Positions 30,955 through 41,243 of a stretch of 64,000 nucleotides of DNA are shown here, piece by piece. The DNA is taken from the NCBI GenBank assembly GCA_009746045.1, contig RPFO01000080.1, forward strand, positions 594,203 through 658,202, given 5' to 3'. Both the position numbers and the translations under genes were made by a program. Numbering within the stretch: position 1 is the first letter of the stretch; each line of letters starts with the position of its first letter. The DNA comes from Mesostigma viride. Taxonomy: Eukaryota > Streptophyta > Mesostigmatophyceae > Mesostigmatales > Mesostigmataceae. Under the pieces are notes generated by a model. The model was given only the letters and a program-made list of their open reading frames with translations. It was not told the origin of the DNA and made no database searches.

Positions 30955-31240
30955 GGAGGAAGAATTGGTGGGGAGAGAGTTGGAGAGTTGGAGAGAGCTG
31001 GAGAGCTGTACTCGAGAGAGCTGGAGAGCAGGATGCCCGGACAGTCCGGTTGTCCTCCTCTTTATGCGTTTTCCGTGGGCGAACGGACGCTCCGGATTCG
31101 CCGCGATCGGAGGGTTGCCAATCACCCTCCGTGGATAACGCCGATCGTGTGCCAATCACGGCCGACCGTCGGATGGGCCGGGTATCTCCTGCGCCGCGCC
31201 ACCCGTTACCGTGGATCTGCGCTAGTATCCACCAATGGGA
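30955..31240 (-). promoter_or_regulatory. Promoter of the paralogue gene
   Basis: The minus strand carries CATAAAG near 31064, followed by TGTCCGGGCATCC as in the Cys-rich gene. Upstream are two GCCAATCAC boxes (near 31120 and 31152) and a TATCCACCAAT near 31228. An AGAGAGTTGGAGAGTTGG purine repeat fills the 5' leader. Confidence 0.55.
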
Positions 31241-31438
31241 CGCCGGCGAGCTATACCGCGGCCGGGACTTAGCGATTTCGGGACTTAGCCATTTTCGGGA
31301 CTTTGCGACATTGGGACTGTCCCGGCGTCCTGCTACTCTAACGTCATCGCGCGAGGCCGCGGCCGGGACTGTCTACTTGGGACTTAGCGTCCTACGTGCA
31401 TGATGTTGAGACTTGAGACGGGAACATGCAGGCAAGGC

Positions 31439-31529
31439 TTTATTAATTAATAAAATGGTGTTAATCACAAGTCGCTATCTACATGTACACATGATAGCCC
31501 CTCGGGCTATTCGATAGGATTGTCGCCGC
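31439..31529 (-). terminator. Poly(A) region of SET gene copy 2
   Basis: TTTATT at 31439-31444 is a minus-strand AATAAA about 85 bp past the stop codon at 31530. Confidence 0.6.
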
Positions 31530-33057
31530 TCAGCAGGAGCGGGCGGCGAGCAAGAGCTGGGCGGGCGTCAGCCCGCGCGCGTGGTACGACGCGACAGTGG
31601 GCCGGGCAATGGTTGTCTTCACGAGGGCCACGGCGCGAACCCACTGCGATCCGTCCGCGGCCGTTTCGGTCTCCAGGATGACGGAGCCGTGCCTCGCCCG
31701 GCCGAGTCCGCACTCGTTGAGGTCGTCGACGGACGGCATATAGGCCAGCGGGGTGGACGGGAAGTCCCGCAGGGGCACCAGTCCGATGGTACGGCCGATG
31801 GCGGCGCAGCGGGTGAAGATGGGTGCCGAAGTCGGCCCGTCGGGCTGGGCCAGCCACTGCTCCGGCCGGCCCAGGTGGGGCTTGAGCTCCGGGACCTTCT
31901 CGACGCAGTTGCCTTTCGAGTCCTCGTAACGCTTACCGACGAGGACGCACGCGGTGTCGTCCACAAGCGCCGCCACGACGCGCTGGGTCTGCGGCCCGAA
32001 CGCGCGCCAGTCGCCTATGCGGGCCGAGAAGTCCGGCAGGGCGGACGATGCGGGCAGAGCGGACGGGACGGACTGGACGGGCAGGGCGTACGGGATGGAG
32101 GAGGACGGGATGGACACTCGGGCGGTCTGGACGGACGTCGGCGCGCTCGACGCGCTGGACTCCTGGCGCCGCGCCGTGCGAGGCCTCTTGGGCACGGGGG
32201 GCTGCGCGGGCGCGTCGACCGTATCCGGCGCCTGGTTGAAGTAGCTGTCGCCGTAGTTGATGAGGAGTTCCTCCCCCTCGCGGATGTCCCTCAAGGCGTA
32301 CACGCGGGAGGACAGCAACGCGTCGTTGGGAGTCTTGAACTCGCAGTTCTGAATGCCCCGGCCCTCGTTGTGGTTGATGAAGGCCGTTTCGTTGCAGTAC
32401 GTGTCCGCCTCCAGGCACACCGCGTACGTCCGTCCGTCGAAGAGCGTCAGACGGTAGCATCCGTCCGTCTTCACCTGGGCGGACGACGTGTCCAGATCTC
32501 CGTCTGGCAGCGTGTAGTACCGCACCAGGGCGCCGCCGTACACACCGATCTCGTCTCCCGCCTTGAAGTCCTGGCCGGCGAACGCGCCGAACGGGCCGTG
32601 CGGGTCGTTAGCCGGGAGCGCCCTGACGCGGATCCGGTCGTTGAGGGAAGATTCGAGCATCCCGAGCTGGGCGCCCACTTCGAGCGTCGGGCACCCGGGG
32701 TCACGGGGGCCGACACGTACATTTTTAGCTGGCCGTTGCACCCGGTCATGGGGGCCAGGTGCAGCTCACTTGACAGGAACATCCGCCGGAACAGCTTGTG
32801 CGCGGCGCGCTCGTTCGCCTCGAATTCTTCGACGGGGGAATTAATTCGACGGGGGCGCTTGGCCTGCGTCGGGGAAGAAACGGGCGATCAGGCGCACGGG
32901 CAAACAGGTGAGGGAAGAAACGGTGGGTCAGATCGTGTGTGATAACCAGGGAGGCGGGGCGAAGGAAGCCGCGGTTCGAAGGGGAAGAATTGCTTACCGC
33001 GCGGACCTTGGCGGCGGTGCGGGGGTTGGGGGAAGAAACGGTAGCAGCCGATGCCAT
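31530..33057 (-). pseudogene. SET-domain lysine methyltransferase, copy 2 (complete 3' end, one frameshift)
   Basis: Exon 1 is 32998-33057, intron 32864-32997, exon 2 31530-32863. This copy has the full C-terminal domain (DFSARIGDWRAFGP to TPAQLLLAAR) that copy 1 lacks, and is free of copy 1's deletion. It has its own 1-bp deletion near 32696 (CACCCGGGG against CACCCTGGGG), between the N-terminal ~75 residues and the SET domain. The two copies therefore carry different lesions. The undamaged length would be about 464 residues. An internal start at 32741 could still give a SET-plus-C-domain product without the N-terminal basic patch. Confidence 0.85.
32864..32997 (-). other. Intron of SET gene copy 2
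   Basis: Same 134-nt intron and splice sites as copy 1, with three TTCTTCCC motifs; differs by one base (CGGTGGGTC against CGGCGGGTC). Confidence 0.75.
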
Positions 33058-33666
33058 GGCAAAATAGAGAAGTGTGGGGGCTAGCTGGGAGCTGGTTTGC
33101 TGGAGTGATGGTCGAAGGAATGACAAGACCCGGGTCCTGTGCCCACTATGTAGTCCTCGGGTGTCCGGCGGTTACGGGATCGACGCACGGGAGCGATTGG
33201 CGAGATCGACGGTGGGTGATTGGCCGGCGCGGACGGGCCTGGACGGACGTATCCACGGCACGCCAATCACGGGCACGCCAATCGGGCGAGCCAGTCCCGA
33301 TCGGACGGCTGCCAATCCCCCGGGCCGCCAATCGGACGAGCCAATCCCGTCCGGTGATTGGCCCTCTTCTGGACGGGCCTGGACGGGCGTATCCACGGCA
33401 CGCCAATCGCGGATCCGCCAATCGGACGGGCCAATCTCGCCCGAGTGATTGGCCGGCCGCGATCGGGTCCCACAAGAGATGGGATGGTCGGATGCGTGCC
33501 ACGTGGCGCATATTGATTGGCTGATGCCCGATCGCCCATCGCGCCATCCCGTCCGATGGGTATAAGTTCTTGGGGGTGTTCGGATCTCGTCACCAAGCTC
33601 TCCGCTCTCCGCAGCTCGACACAAACCCGCAACCCTCCCCCCATTCTTCTCCAAAGCCCCCCAAAA
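33058..33666. promoter_or_regulatory. Bidirectional CCAAT-box promoter, copy 2
   Basis: Near-identical to 17957-18569, including all CCAAT/ATTGG boxes and the TATAAG at about 33561. Confidence 0.75.
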
Positions 33667-34116
33667 ATGGCCCCGCGCACCAAGGAGTCCGCCCGCAGGC
33701 AGGCGAATTATTCCATCACGGGACGCTTCCTGGCCGAGCCATGGCGCAACCATCCTCTCGTCACGAAATCATTCGAGGATGAATTCGCAGCGTTCGCCGA
33801 AACGCTGGAAGACCTCCCTATTCCTCCCTCAGGCCAGAGGGTGGATATCGTCGAGGTGGACGCTGGCTCTTCCGCCGCGTCGCCCGTAAAGTCGTTCTAC
33901 GACCTCCAGAGGGTCGTTTCGGCCCTTCGTTTTGCCCGCGCCGCGAAGAGGGCACGGGTGAACGCGCCGATTGTCGCTGGCGATGCGCCGGTTGACGGCG
34001 ATGTGGCGGGCGCAAGTGACGCTCGGCCCAAGTCTCCACGCGTTGACGTGGATTGTGAGTTGGTGGGCGAGATCGTGACGGCCGCCAGTGGCGAGAAATT
34101 CGTTGTCGCCGAGTGA
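33667..34116 (+). CDS. Array gene 3, H3-tail-like 149-aa protein, copy 2
   Basis: Differs from copy 1 by three residues (Leu to Phe in KS(L/F)YD, Asn to Asp, Ala to Val). The PRTKESARRQ N-terminus is unchanged. Intact, with the same downstream AATAAA. Confidence 0.8.
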   Translation: MAPRTKESARRQANYSITGRFLAEPWRNHPLVTKSFEDEFAAFAETLEDLPIPPSGQRVDIVEVDAGSSAASPVKSFYDLQRVVSALRFARAAKRARVNAPIVAGDAPVDGDVAGASDARPKSPRVDVDCELVGEIVTAASGEKFVVAE

Positions 34117-34598
34117 ACAATGTACCCTGGAAATCCCGACTGACGGGATCCACGGAGGGCATTAAATGAATTGATTGAATAATAAAGCAATTGTTACCCC
34201 ATTCTTGTGTGAATGCATGTCCACGTAGATAGGATCGCGCGGAATCCAGGATGGCATGACAAGTGGCATGTTCATAGAGATCCTAGATTCTGTTCAGGCT
34301 GTTCAGGCAATCCGATCCCGCTGACGTCATCGTTGACCATGATGCAATATAGGATTTCGCAACGGAAAACGGCCACGTGGCACGCGCGGAAGTAGCATGT
34401 AGTGTGTCCAGGGTACGGATCACGGAATCAAAAGAGTACGGCCCCAAAAAAATATCTAAAGCGCATAGTATAAAATGAAGAATCTCAGATACGGTGGATC
34501 CTGGGATGTCCAGGGAGGTGTCAGAGATCCGAATATTCGATCGTAACCGTCGTCTGAACAGGATCTGGGACGTCCAGGGACCCTTGGGTGTACGGACA

Positions 34599-34800
34599 TG
34601 ACGTCATCTGCTGACGTCAGCACGCCGAGTCGTCGAGTGGTGACGTCACCAGGTGCCAGCGGAGAAAGCCCGCCCAGGGAGGCACCTGGTGACGTCACCA
34701 CTCGACGACTCTGGCCCCGCGGACATCTGGAATGTCCTCCGGTCCTGGACATCCGCGCTGTCCCTGGGTCCCCGGACATGTAAAATGTCCTGGACCCTGG
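34599..34800. promoter_or_regulatory. Regulatory/origin-like block, copy 2
   Basis: TGACGTCA at 34599, inverted-repeat arms at 34627-34657 and 34681-34711, GGACAT dyads at 34721, 34747 and 34774. Same order and spacing as copy 1. Confidence 0.65.
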
Positions 34801-35150
34801 CGCACACCCTTGGGTCCCTGGAAAGTCCCTGATCTCATCGGATTTCCTGGGAACTTCTCCCAATTTCCTGGGAAATCCATAGACCCTGGGAACTATCCAC
34901 ACCCCTCCCTTGGAACTAACTAGCAACTAGTAGGAACTACCGCGAACTACCGGGAAGCGTACGGGAAGCGTACGGGAAGGCCCTTGGGGGTCACGTCGCG
35001 AAGTTGTCGAGTACGTGATGCGCGGGCCCACGACGTCCGCACGGTGCAGGTGGACGCGGGCAAGAAGAAGCCGAGGAAGCGGGGCGGGGGGGGTGGGGGG
35101 GGCAAGAAGGCCGCCGCCAGCGACCCCACCAAGGTGGTGTTGGACCTGTG

Positions 35151-35709
35151 ATGCGCCTAGAGCCAGTGGATTATCTGTGGTGCTATTCAAGCGTGTACAC
35201 CATGGACATCGACGCATTCATCGACACACTGCCAGTGTACGAGTTAGGAGAGGGGACCTTCAACCAGGCCCTGGAGGTCCTGGTGACCCCCGCGTGAAGA
35301 AGTCGGCGAGGGCTGGACCCAGTGTGTCGCGTATGAACCGTCCACCGAGTACGCCGTCAACAACATCGCGGTCCTCGAGGTAGACGGCCAGACTGGCGAC
35401 TTGATAGTCAAACTCGACCGCTTGCCGGCGTGCGATGCGATCAGAGACATCACGAGCGACGTCCGGGTCAAAGTGGTCGTTGGCGAGGATGAGTTCGACC
35501 CCAAGGCCCTCACTGTCGTGCCCTTTCTATCCATGTACACCTACACGGGGCTCAAGTTCTACCTGGACGGACGAAACCCGCCCAAGCACTTCAGCGTAAA
35601 GTATCGATGTCTTCTTCTGGACGAGAAGAATCGGAAACTTGCCCGTGCCGCCCGGCTTGTGACGACCAGGACGCACGTGTACCGTGACGGAACGGCCTCC
35701 AGGCGCTAG
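35151..35709 (+). pseudogene. Array gene 4, copy 2 (2-bp deletion)
   Basis: Same sequence as 20057-20617 except that GTGACGCCCCCGCG is GTGACCCCCGCG near 35285, removing two bases and shifting the frame after about 44 codons. The remaining frame reopens downstream (35401-35709). Confidence 0.8.
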
Positions 35710-36112
35710 AATCAAAGCACCGGCAGTTGTAGCAACCTTTTTCTGGCCAGTTTGGCTTGTTGTATCACCGCGTCTCTGTTGGGTAGGTAGCGAAATGGCT
35801 TGAGTTCCCTACCGGGAAGCGTACGGGAAGCGTACGGAAATGCCCCTTGGGGGTCACGTCGCGAAGCGGTTGAGAGCGCCCGGGAGGGGACATCCTCGAC
35901 GGCGAGTCCTTCCGCGCGGTCAAAATTTTTGCAGAGTGACCCCGTTTTCCTGGGGAATGGCCAGGCCAGGCCAGACAGTAATTAATAATAATATAGATTA
36001 CCCTAATTCCTAATGGACCTATGGAGAACTCATTGTCATGGAGAACATCATGCCTTTATTAATTCAATTGCCATGGTAGGTCATTATCATGGCTATCAAT
36101 TAGCCACTTATG
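35710..36112. other. Unit junction between gene 4 copy 2 and gene 1 copy 3
   Basis: Same composition as 20618-21020, including the 47-bp junction segment and the CAAAATTTTTGCAGAG unit start at 35921. Confidence 0.7.
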
Positions 36113-36718
36113 TCACCAGCCAGCAAACATGGCATTGAAATCCAGGGGGGTGCTGGGGTTAAACAACATTCCCTGCATCGCCCCCTGGTCGATAATGGGA
36201 GGAGGGAAAACGGCCTCCATCACCCCGTGCAGGCGCAGGTGCATTGACCACAGCTCCAGCATTTCCTCTCGCGTCACGGGAACGTGCCCTCCCGCTGGTA
36301 GGTTGCGGGTAGACGAAAACGTGGCAGCCATCGCCTTGACCGCATCGTCGCAGCCCGTGTTCAGACTGGTCACCTCGACGAGCTCCTGTTCGCCGCTGCC
36401 CCACGTGATGTGAAACAGCAGGACGCGTCCGCCATCCTCTGTCACGGGACCGAGGCACGCGTCGTGGATCGCGTGAACGGGGGATTCGTTGTCGACGTCG
36501 CTCAGACGCTGCTCGAATTCATCGTGCTCGCGACAGACGCGCCTCAGCGACGTCCTGGCATCGCGCAGTCGATTCGCGAGCTGGCTGCACGCGACGTGCA
36601 AGCTTTCAACCATCGCCATCGCCTCGGCCCCTGCGTTAGTGGGCCTTGGATTCATGGTGTCGTTGTCGGATATTGCGTGAGTTTCGTCGACGGAAATGGA
36701 AAGGGGAGACGATGCCAA
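36113..36718 (-). CDS. Array gene 1, 201-aa protein, copy 3
   Basis: Third copy, same predicted protein as copies 1 and 2. Intact. Confidence 0.7.
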   Translation of the reverse strand: MASSPLSISVDETHAISDNDTMNPRPTNAGAEAMAMVESLHVACSQLANRLRDARTSLRRVCREHDEFEQRLSDVDNESPVHAIHDACLGPVTEDGGRVLLFHITWGSGEQELVEVTSLNTGCDDAVKAMAATFSSTRNLPAGGHVPVTREEMLELWSMHLRLHGVMEAVFPPPIIDQGAMQGMLFNPSTPLDFNAMFAGW

Positions 36719-37633
36719 TGCATGGGAAGACGTCGACGCAATATAAACGCGTTCCAGACGCTGGCGTTACGTCCTAACCGTCTCCTGTCCGCTGGCATGG
36801 ACGCGATGACCTGGAAATGCATCGGTTGACAGACAGCAATGCCAAACTCTGCTCGCTTTTTCGACATCGAAATTTAGTATCTACGCGTTTGGGGCGATGC
36901 CCCGGATCGCATGCGTCTATAAATCGTTAAATATCCTTAAATATCCAATCGTGTGCCCCTTCTTCGTGCCAGGCGACCATCGCTTTCGTTAGATGTCCAT
37001 TTGCTGCACTGGCGAGCTTCGTGCATCTCGTCTATTGTGCCGTCGCCACATGGCACGAAATGTACTATACTCGCGCCCTGGTACAGTGATATCGTCTGTC
37101 GTCGCGCACCTTTTTGTCTCTAGGCCTTTTCGAGTCGAAATCGCCTAAGTCCTTGGCCTCGGCGAGCAGTCTGAGGGCCTAGGGCGCGTGCGACGCGTCG
37201 TGGGGCGTCGATACTACAGGCGTGGTACGGCGGGGCACGGGAACTACGCGTACCACGTCGTACCGTCCACCAACGTGACCAGCCTGCGCGGGGCGCGGGG
37301 AATCAACTTGACGTATATGGAATTTACTTCAGACGCTACGGAATCACTTCAAAGTACGGTGTACTACAGGGGTCACCCGCAGTATCGCAACAAGAATCGC
37401 AACCAGCGCTTCGTTTAGACTTTTTTCCACAGCCGGCACCGCGCCGGCAACAATTTTCCTTGGCCGGTAGCCGGCGAATGCCGGCCAATAGCCGGCGTAG
37501 GCCGGCCACGACACTACATTTCGCCACCGCGGAAACCCAATTTATGCGAGAATGTGGTTCCGTCAATACGGCGGGGGTTACAAATTCAATTTCGAAGTTC
37601 GGCACCGTCGGATACCAGTAAAGCAACACTTGT
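36719..37633. other. Upstream region of gene 1 copy 3, truncated TIR element, junction
   Basis: Collinear with 21627-22416 up to GGCCGGCCACGA at about 37511, including the left TIR. The transposon interior is then missing and 37512-37633 is unique DNA. Confidence 0.65.
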
Positions 37634-38092
37634 TAGATAGGATCGCGCGGAATCTAGGACGGCATGACAAGTGGCATGTTCATAGAGATCCTAGATTCTG
37701 TTCAGGCTGTTCAGGCAATCCGATTCCGCTGACGTCATCGTTGACCATGATGCAATATAGGATTTCGCAACGGAAAACGGCCACGTGGCACGCGCGGAAG
37801 TAGCATGTAGTGTGTCCAGGGTACGGATCACGGAATCAAAAGAGTACGGCCCCAAAAAAAATATCTAAAGCGCATAGTATAAAATGAAGAATCTCAGATA
37901 CGGTGGATCCTGGGATGTCCAGGGAGGTGTCAGAGATCCGAATATTCGATCGTAACCGTCGCCTGAACAGGATCTGGGACGTCCAGGGACCCTTGGGTGT
38001 ACGGACATGACGTCATCTGCTGACGTCAGCACGCCGAGTCGTCGAGTGGTGACGTCACCAGGTGCCAGCGGAGAAAGCCCGCCCAGGGAGGC
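37634..38092. repeat. Partial third copy of the gene 3 / hairpin spacer
   Basis: Matches 19132-19587. It includes TGACGTCA sites and the left hairpin arm (38036-38066), and stops inside the loop/right-arm start (CCCAGGGAGGC at 38092), where foldback element 2 begins. Confidence 0.8.
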
Positions 38093-38830
38093 CGCCAACC
38101 CCCTTCTTGACCCCTAAAAACAGGTGCAGCCCCCCCCCCTGCACCCCCTGCACCTTTTTCAAAACTTTTTTTTCTGGGCCAGCTTTTCGGATTTCCGGAC
38201 TTAGCCGATTTCGGCCTCCTCTCTCTCCCTCTCTCTCTCTCTCTCCCTCTCCCCCTCTCCCTCCGCTCCTCTCCCTTCCTTCTCTCTATATATCCAGGGG
38301 CATAGGGGTCTATTTATTTTTTCCTAAAAAATCAGTTTAGAAAAAGGTGCAATACAGCCCCCCGGGGAGCTATGAGCACGTGTGAGCCTATTTGGCAAAT
38401 AGGGATATGGCGGACGAATAGGGAATCGTCCTATTCACAGGCGTCCATTCAAATAGGGCGAATAGGGCGCTCTATAGGCTCACTGCTCCGGGGGGGTCTG
38501 CTATGCACCTTTTTTTAAACTGATTTTATAGGAAAAAATAAATAGACCCTATACCCCTGGATATAGGGAGGGGAGAGGAGAGAGGAGGATAGAGGAGGAG
38601 AGGAGAGAAGAGAAGAGGAGGTAGAGGAAAGGGGAGAGGAGGAGGTCGAAATCGGCTAAGTCCGGAAATCCAAAAAGCTGGCAAAAAAAAAAGGTTTTGA
38701 AAAAGGTGCAGGGGGTGCAGGGGGGGGGGTTGCACCTGTTTTTAGGGGTCGGGAAGGGGGTTGTCGGGGGTCGGGAGGGGTAGGTGCAGGGGGGGTGAGC
38801 TGGGGGGGTGCACCTCCTTTCCGGCGCGGC
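38093..38830. repeat. Foldback element 2, imperfect palindrome
   Basis: The left part (38093-38360) and the reverse complement of 38480-38830 share GACCCCTAAAAACAGGTGCA, C-runs, TTTTTCAAAAC and CGGACTTAGCCGATTTCG. The left end is truncated relative to the right, which continues to GGTGCACCTCCTTTCC. Confidence 0.75.
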
Positions 38831-38867
38831 GCTTCTAGTGCCGTAGAACGGGACCGTGTTGTGTGAA

Positions 38868-39085
38868 GGCGGAGAGGAGAGGAGGAGGTCGAAATCGGCT
38901 AAGTCCGGAAATCCAAAAAGCTGGCCCAAAAAAAAGGTTTTGAAAAAGGTGCAGGGGGTGCAGGGGGGGGGGGCTGCACCTGTTTTTAGGGGTCGGGAAG
39001 GGGGTTGTCGGGGGGTCGGGAGGGGTAGGTGCAGGGGGGGTGAGCTGGGGGGGGTGCACCTCCTTTCCGGCGCGGCGCTTCTAGT
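38868..39085. repeat. Duplicated right arm of foldback element 2
   Basis: GGAGGTCGAAATCGGCTAAG through GTGCACCTCCTTTCCGGCGC to CTTCTAGTGCCGT is a near-exact direct repeat of about 38638-38842. Confidence 0.85.
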
Positions 39086-39269
39086 GCCGTCAAATCCGTC
39101 GACGCCACGTGGCACTCTCTATGTCAACGGCGCCAATTCTCGCGTCCAATTAATGGGATTCGCCGAATTTCGGTTACGCCTCCGCCTTCCCCGCCCCCCC
39201 CGCCTCCCCGTGGCCTCCCCGTGCCTCCCCGTGTCCTCCCCGTGGCCTCCCCGCGTCCCTTCAACTCCC

Positions 39270-39740
39270 CACGGCCACGCTCCACACCGGCCGCGCCAAA
39301 TCTCCCGTCCAATAGAACCTCTCCACGTGGCACTCTACACCGGCCGCGCCAAATCTCCCGTCCAATAGAACCTCTCCACGTGGCACTCCACACCGGCCGC
39401 GCCAAATCTCGCCTTCGTCCAGAGGAATCACCCCTGTTACGTCTTCCTCTGCAGATGAATCACCTTGTGATCTCTTCCTTCCAGAGGAATCAGCCATCAC
39501 ACACCTCGTGTCCAGATGAAGCAGACATAACGCACTTCTCCCAGAGGAATCAGCCCTGTTACGTCTTCCTTTGCAGATGAAGCAACCTCGTGTCCAGAGG
39601 AATCAGCCCGAATCGTCTCACATCAGAGAGGATTCACACTGTGATCTCTTCCTTCCAGAGGAATCAGCCATCACGCACCTCGTGTCCAGAGGAATCAGGC
39701 ATCACACACCTCTCCCCAGAGGAATCGGCCCGAGTAAGCT
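39270..39740. repeat. CACGTGG/CCAAT tandem repeats and CAGAGGAATCA repeats
   Basis: Three copies of a ~51-bp unit (ACACCGGCCGCGCCAAATCT, then CCAATAGAACC, then CCACGTGGCAC) at 39280-39410. They are followed at 39416-39730 by about ten degenerate units centred on CCAGAGGAATCAGCC. They form the 3' side of the next minus-strand gene. Confidence 0.7.
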
Positions 39741-39822
39741 CACATCCGAACCAAGTCCGCCATCGTGCACCTCCCCCTCTGGCCACCCTCCGCCCCTCGT
39801 CTCCGCCGGCGCCCGCGCGCGC

Positions 39823-40299
39823 TCACGTCCGCGGCTTGCTGCCCAGCATCTCGAGTCGCAGCACGAGGGTCCAGTCGCCCACGACGGGCCGCGCGCCCGC
39901 GGTCAGCGGGCTGGCCGCGTCCAGGTGACACACGCGCACGCGGAACGAGCCCCCGTCCCTGAGCAGCCGCGGGTTCGCGATGGGCAAGTAATTCTGCTGG
40001 TTCACCACGGTGACGTCGGACGCGAGGTTCGAGAGCGCCGTCTCGGCCGCCAACAGCGTCATCCCTCCGTCCGCCGCCCCGAGGAACCTGTCCGAGTAGA
40101 TCCCCACGACCCGGCTGGTGCCCGCGGGCACGAAGCCCTTGACGCACGCGTAGAGCAGATGCATCTTCCACCGCGGGCCGAGCAAAGGCGCGGACTCGTC
40201 GGCCGACACGGTCACGAGCCACTCGTTGGCCGCGCTCGTGGTCGCGTCGGTCACGTTGGCCGCGTCGGAGTGGATCGTCAGCACGCGCACGTCGGACAT
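39823..40299 (-). CDS. 158-aa beta-rich protein, possible structural protein
   Basis: An intact frame from the ATG at 40299. It alternates strand-like hydrophobic segments and turns (EWLVTVSADE, RWKMHLLYACVKGF, SRVVGIYSDRFLG, SFRVRVCHLD) and ends WTLVLRLEML. This could suit a jelly-roll or other beta-sandwich capsid-associated protein, but no family match is evident. It lies 64 bp downstream of the membrane-like gene in the same orientation, suggesting a late-gene pair. Single copy in the window. Confidence 0.55.
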   Translation of the reverse strand: MSDVRVLTIHSDAANVTDATTSAANEWLVTVSADESAPLLGPRWKMHLLYACVKGFVPAGTSRVVGIYSDRFLGAADGGMTLLAAETALSNLASDVTVVNQQNYLPIANPRLLRDGGSFRVRVCHLDAASPLTAGARPVVGDWTLVLRLEMLGSKPRT

Positions 40300-40363
40300 G
40301 GTTCGGGTCCGGATCCGGATACGATTCGCGCAGAAGATTTCGCCGCCGCTGCCGACTCGTCGA

Positions 40364-40918
40364 CTAAAAATAGACGATCTCGTCGTCCACGGACAGCTCC
40401 TCCTCGACCGCGCCCGCCGCCGCGAGCGCCGCCAGCTCCTCGTCCTCGTCCCCCTCGATCCCGACGATCGCGTCGTGCGTGCGGTCGTACCCGTCGGCCG
40501 CGGTCCCGGCCGCGAGCTCCATCACGTCGAACTCCTCGAGTCCCTTGGGTATGACGTAGGCTACCATCATGACAATGCGTACGACGCGGATGCCGATCCG
40601 CACCGCCCTGGCCACGCGCGCCCCTTTGGTGCCGAGGTAGCTCTGCAGCCCGCCCATGTTAAAAGCTTTAAGGGGCGAATTGAACCTTAGGAGGGCCTGG
40701 AGACCCTGCTCCCGCTTGATCGCCTCCTTCATGATCCGCGTGCCCACTTTCCGGAACAGCAGCTTGAGCACGCCATTGAACGCGGTCTGCAGGAACCCGG
40801 ACGACTGCTGCACGGCCGGCGCCCCCCCCTGCGCGACGACGGCGAGCTGCAGCATTCGCTTTCGGCGGGCGTCGGGCGCGGCACCCTCCCGTCTGTGGTA
40901 CGGCGACGCGACGGTCAT
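40364..40918 (-). CDS. 184-aa basic/hydrophobic protein with one membrane-like segment
   Basis: Start ATG at 40918. The first half is basic, with a predicted amphipathic helix (GFLQTAFNGVLKLLFRK). After a Gly-rich turn (NMGGLQSYLGTKGARVARAV) comes a hydrophobic stretch (IRVVRIVMMVAYVIP), and the tail is acidic (DEDEELAAL ... VDDEIVYF). A membrane-active or capsid-internal protein is conceivable. A CATACTTCC/GTACTTCCC-rich leader precedes it. No homologue is recognised. Confidence 0.55.
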   Translation of the reverse strand: MTVASPYHRREGAAPDARRKRMLQLAVVAQGGAPAVQQSSGFLQTAFNGVLKLLFRKVGTRIMKEAIKREQGLQALLRFNSPLKAFNMGGLQSYLGTKGARVARAVRIGIRVVRIVMMVAYVIPKGLEEFDVMELAAGTAADGYDRTHDAIVGIEGDEDEELAALAAAGAVEEELSVDDEIVYF

Positions 40919-41118
40919 GTGGGAGTTCGGATACTTCCCCCTAACATTTTTCGCCGTGCTTCCCCGTACCCCCCCGTACTCCACGTACTTCCCCGACCTT
41001 TGCGTACTTCCCTCCAATCCACTTTCGCCACGTGGCAGGCACAGGACGACCCAACTGGCGTCGTCCGAATTGCGGTTACGATCCACACACCACCCTGGAT
41101 ACCCGCCTGCCCGCCCGC

Positions 41119-41243
41119 GGACATCCGGACTGTCCTCCGATCCCTGGACACGTGGAACGTCCTCTGGCCCCGCGGACATCTGGAATGTCCTCCGGTCCTG
41201 GACATCCGCGCTGTCCCTGGGTCCCCGGACATGTAAAATGTCC
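41119..41243. promoter_or_regulatory. Five GGACAT-type dyads (copy at right hairpin side)
   Basis: 17-bp imperfect palindromes of form GGACA(T/C)-N5-(A/C)(T/C)GTCC begin at 41119, 41146, 41174, 41200 and 41227, spaced 26-28 bp. The last three match the copies at 19627-19696. The first two are extra, so the dyad array is variable in number. Confidence 0.65.
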
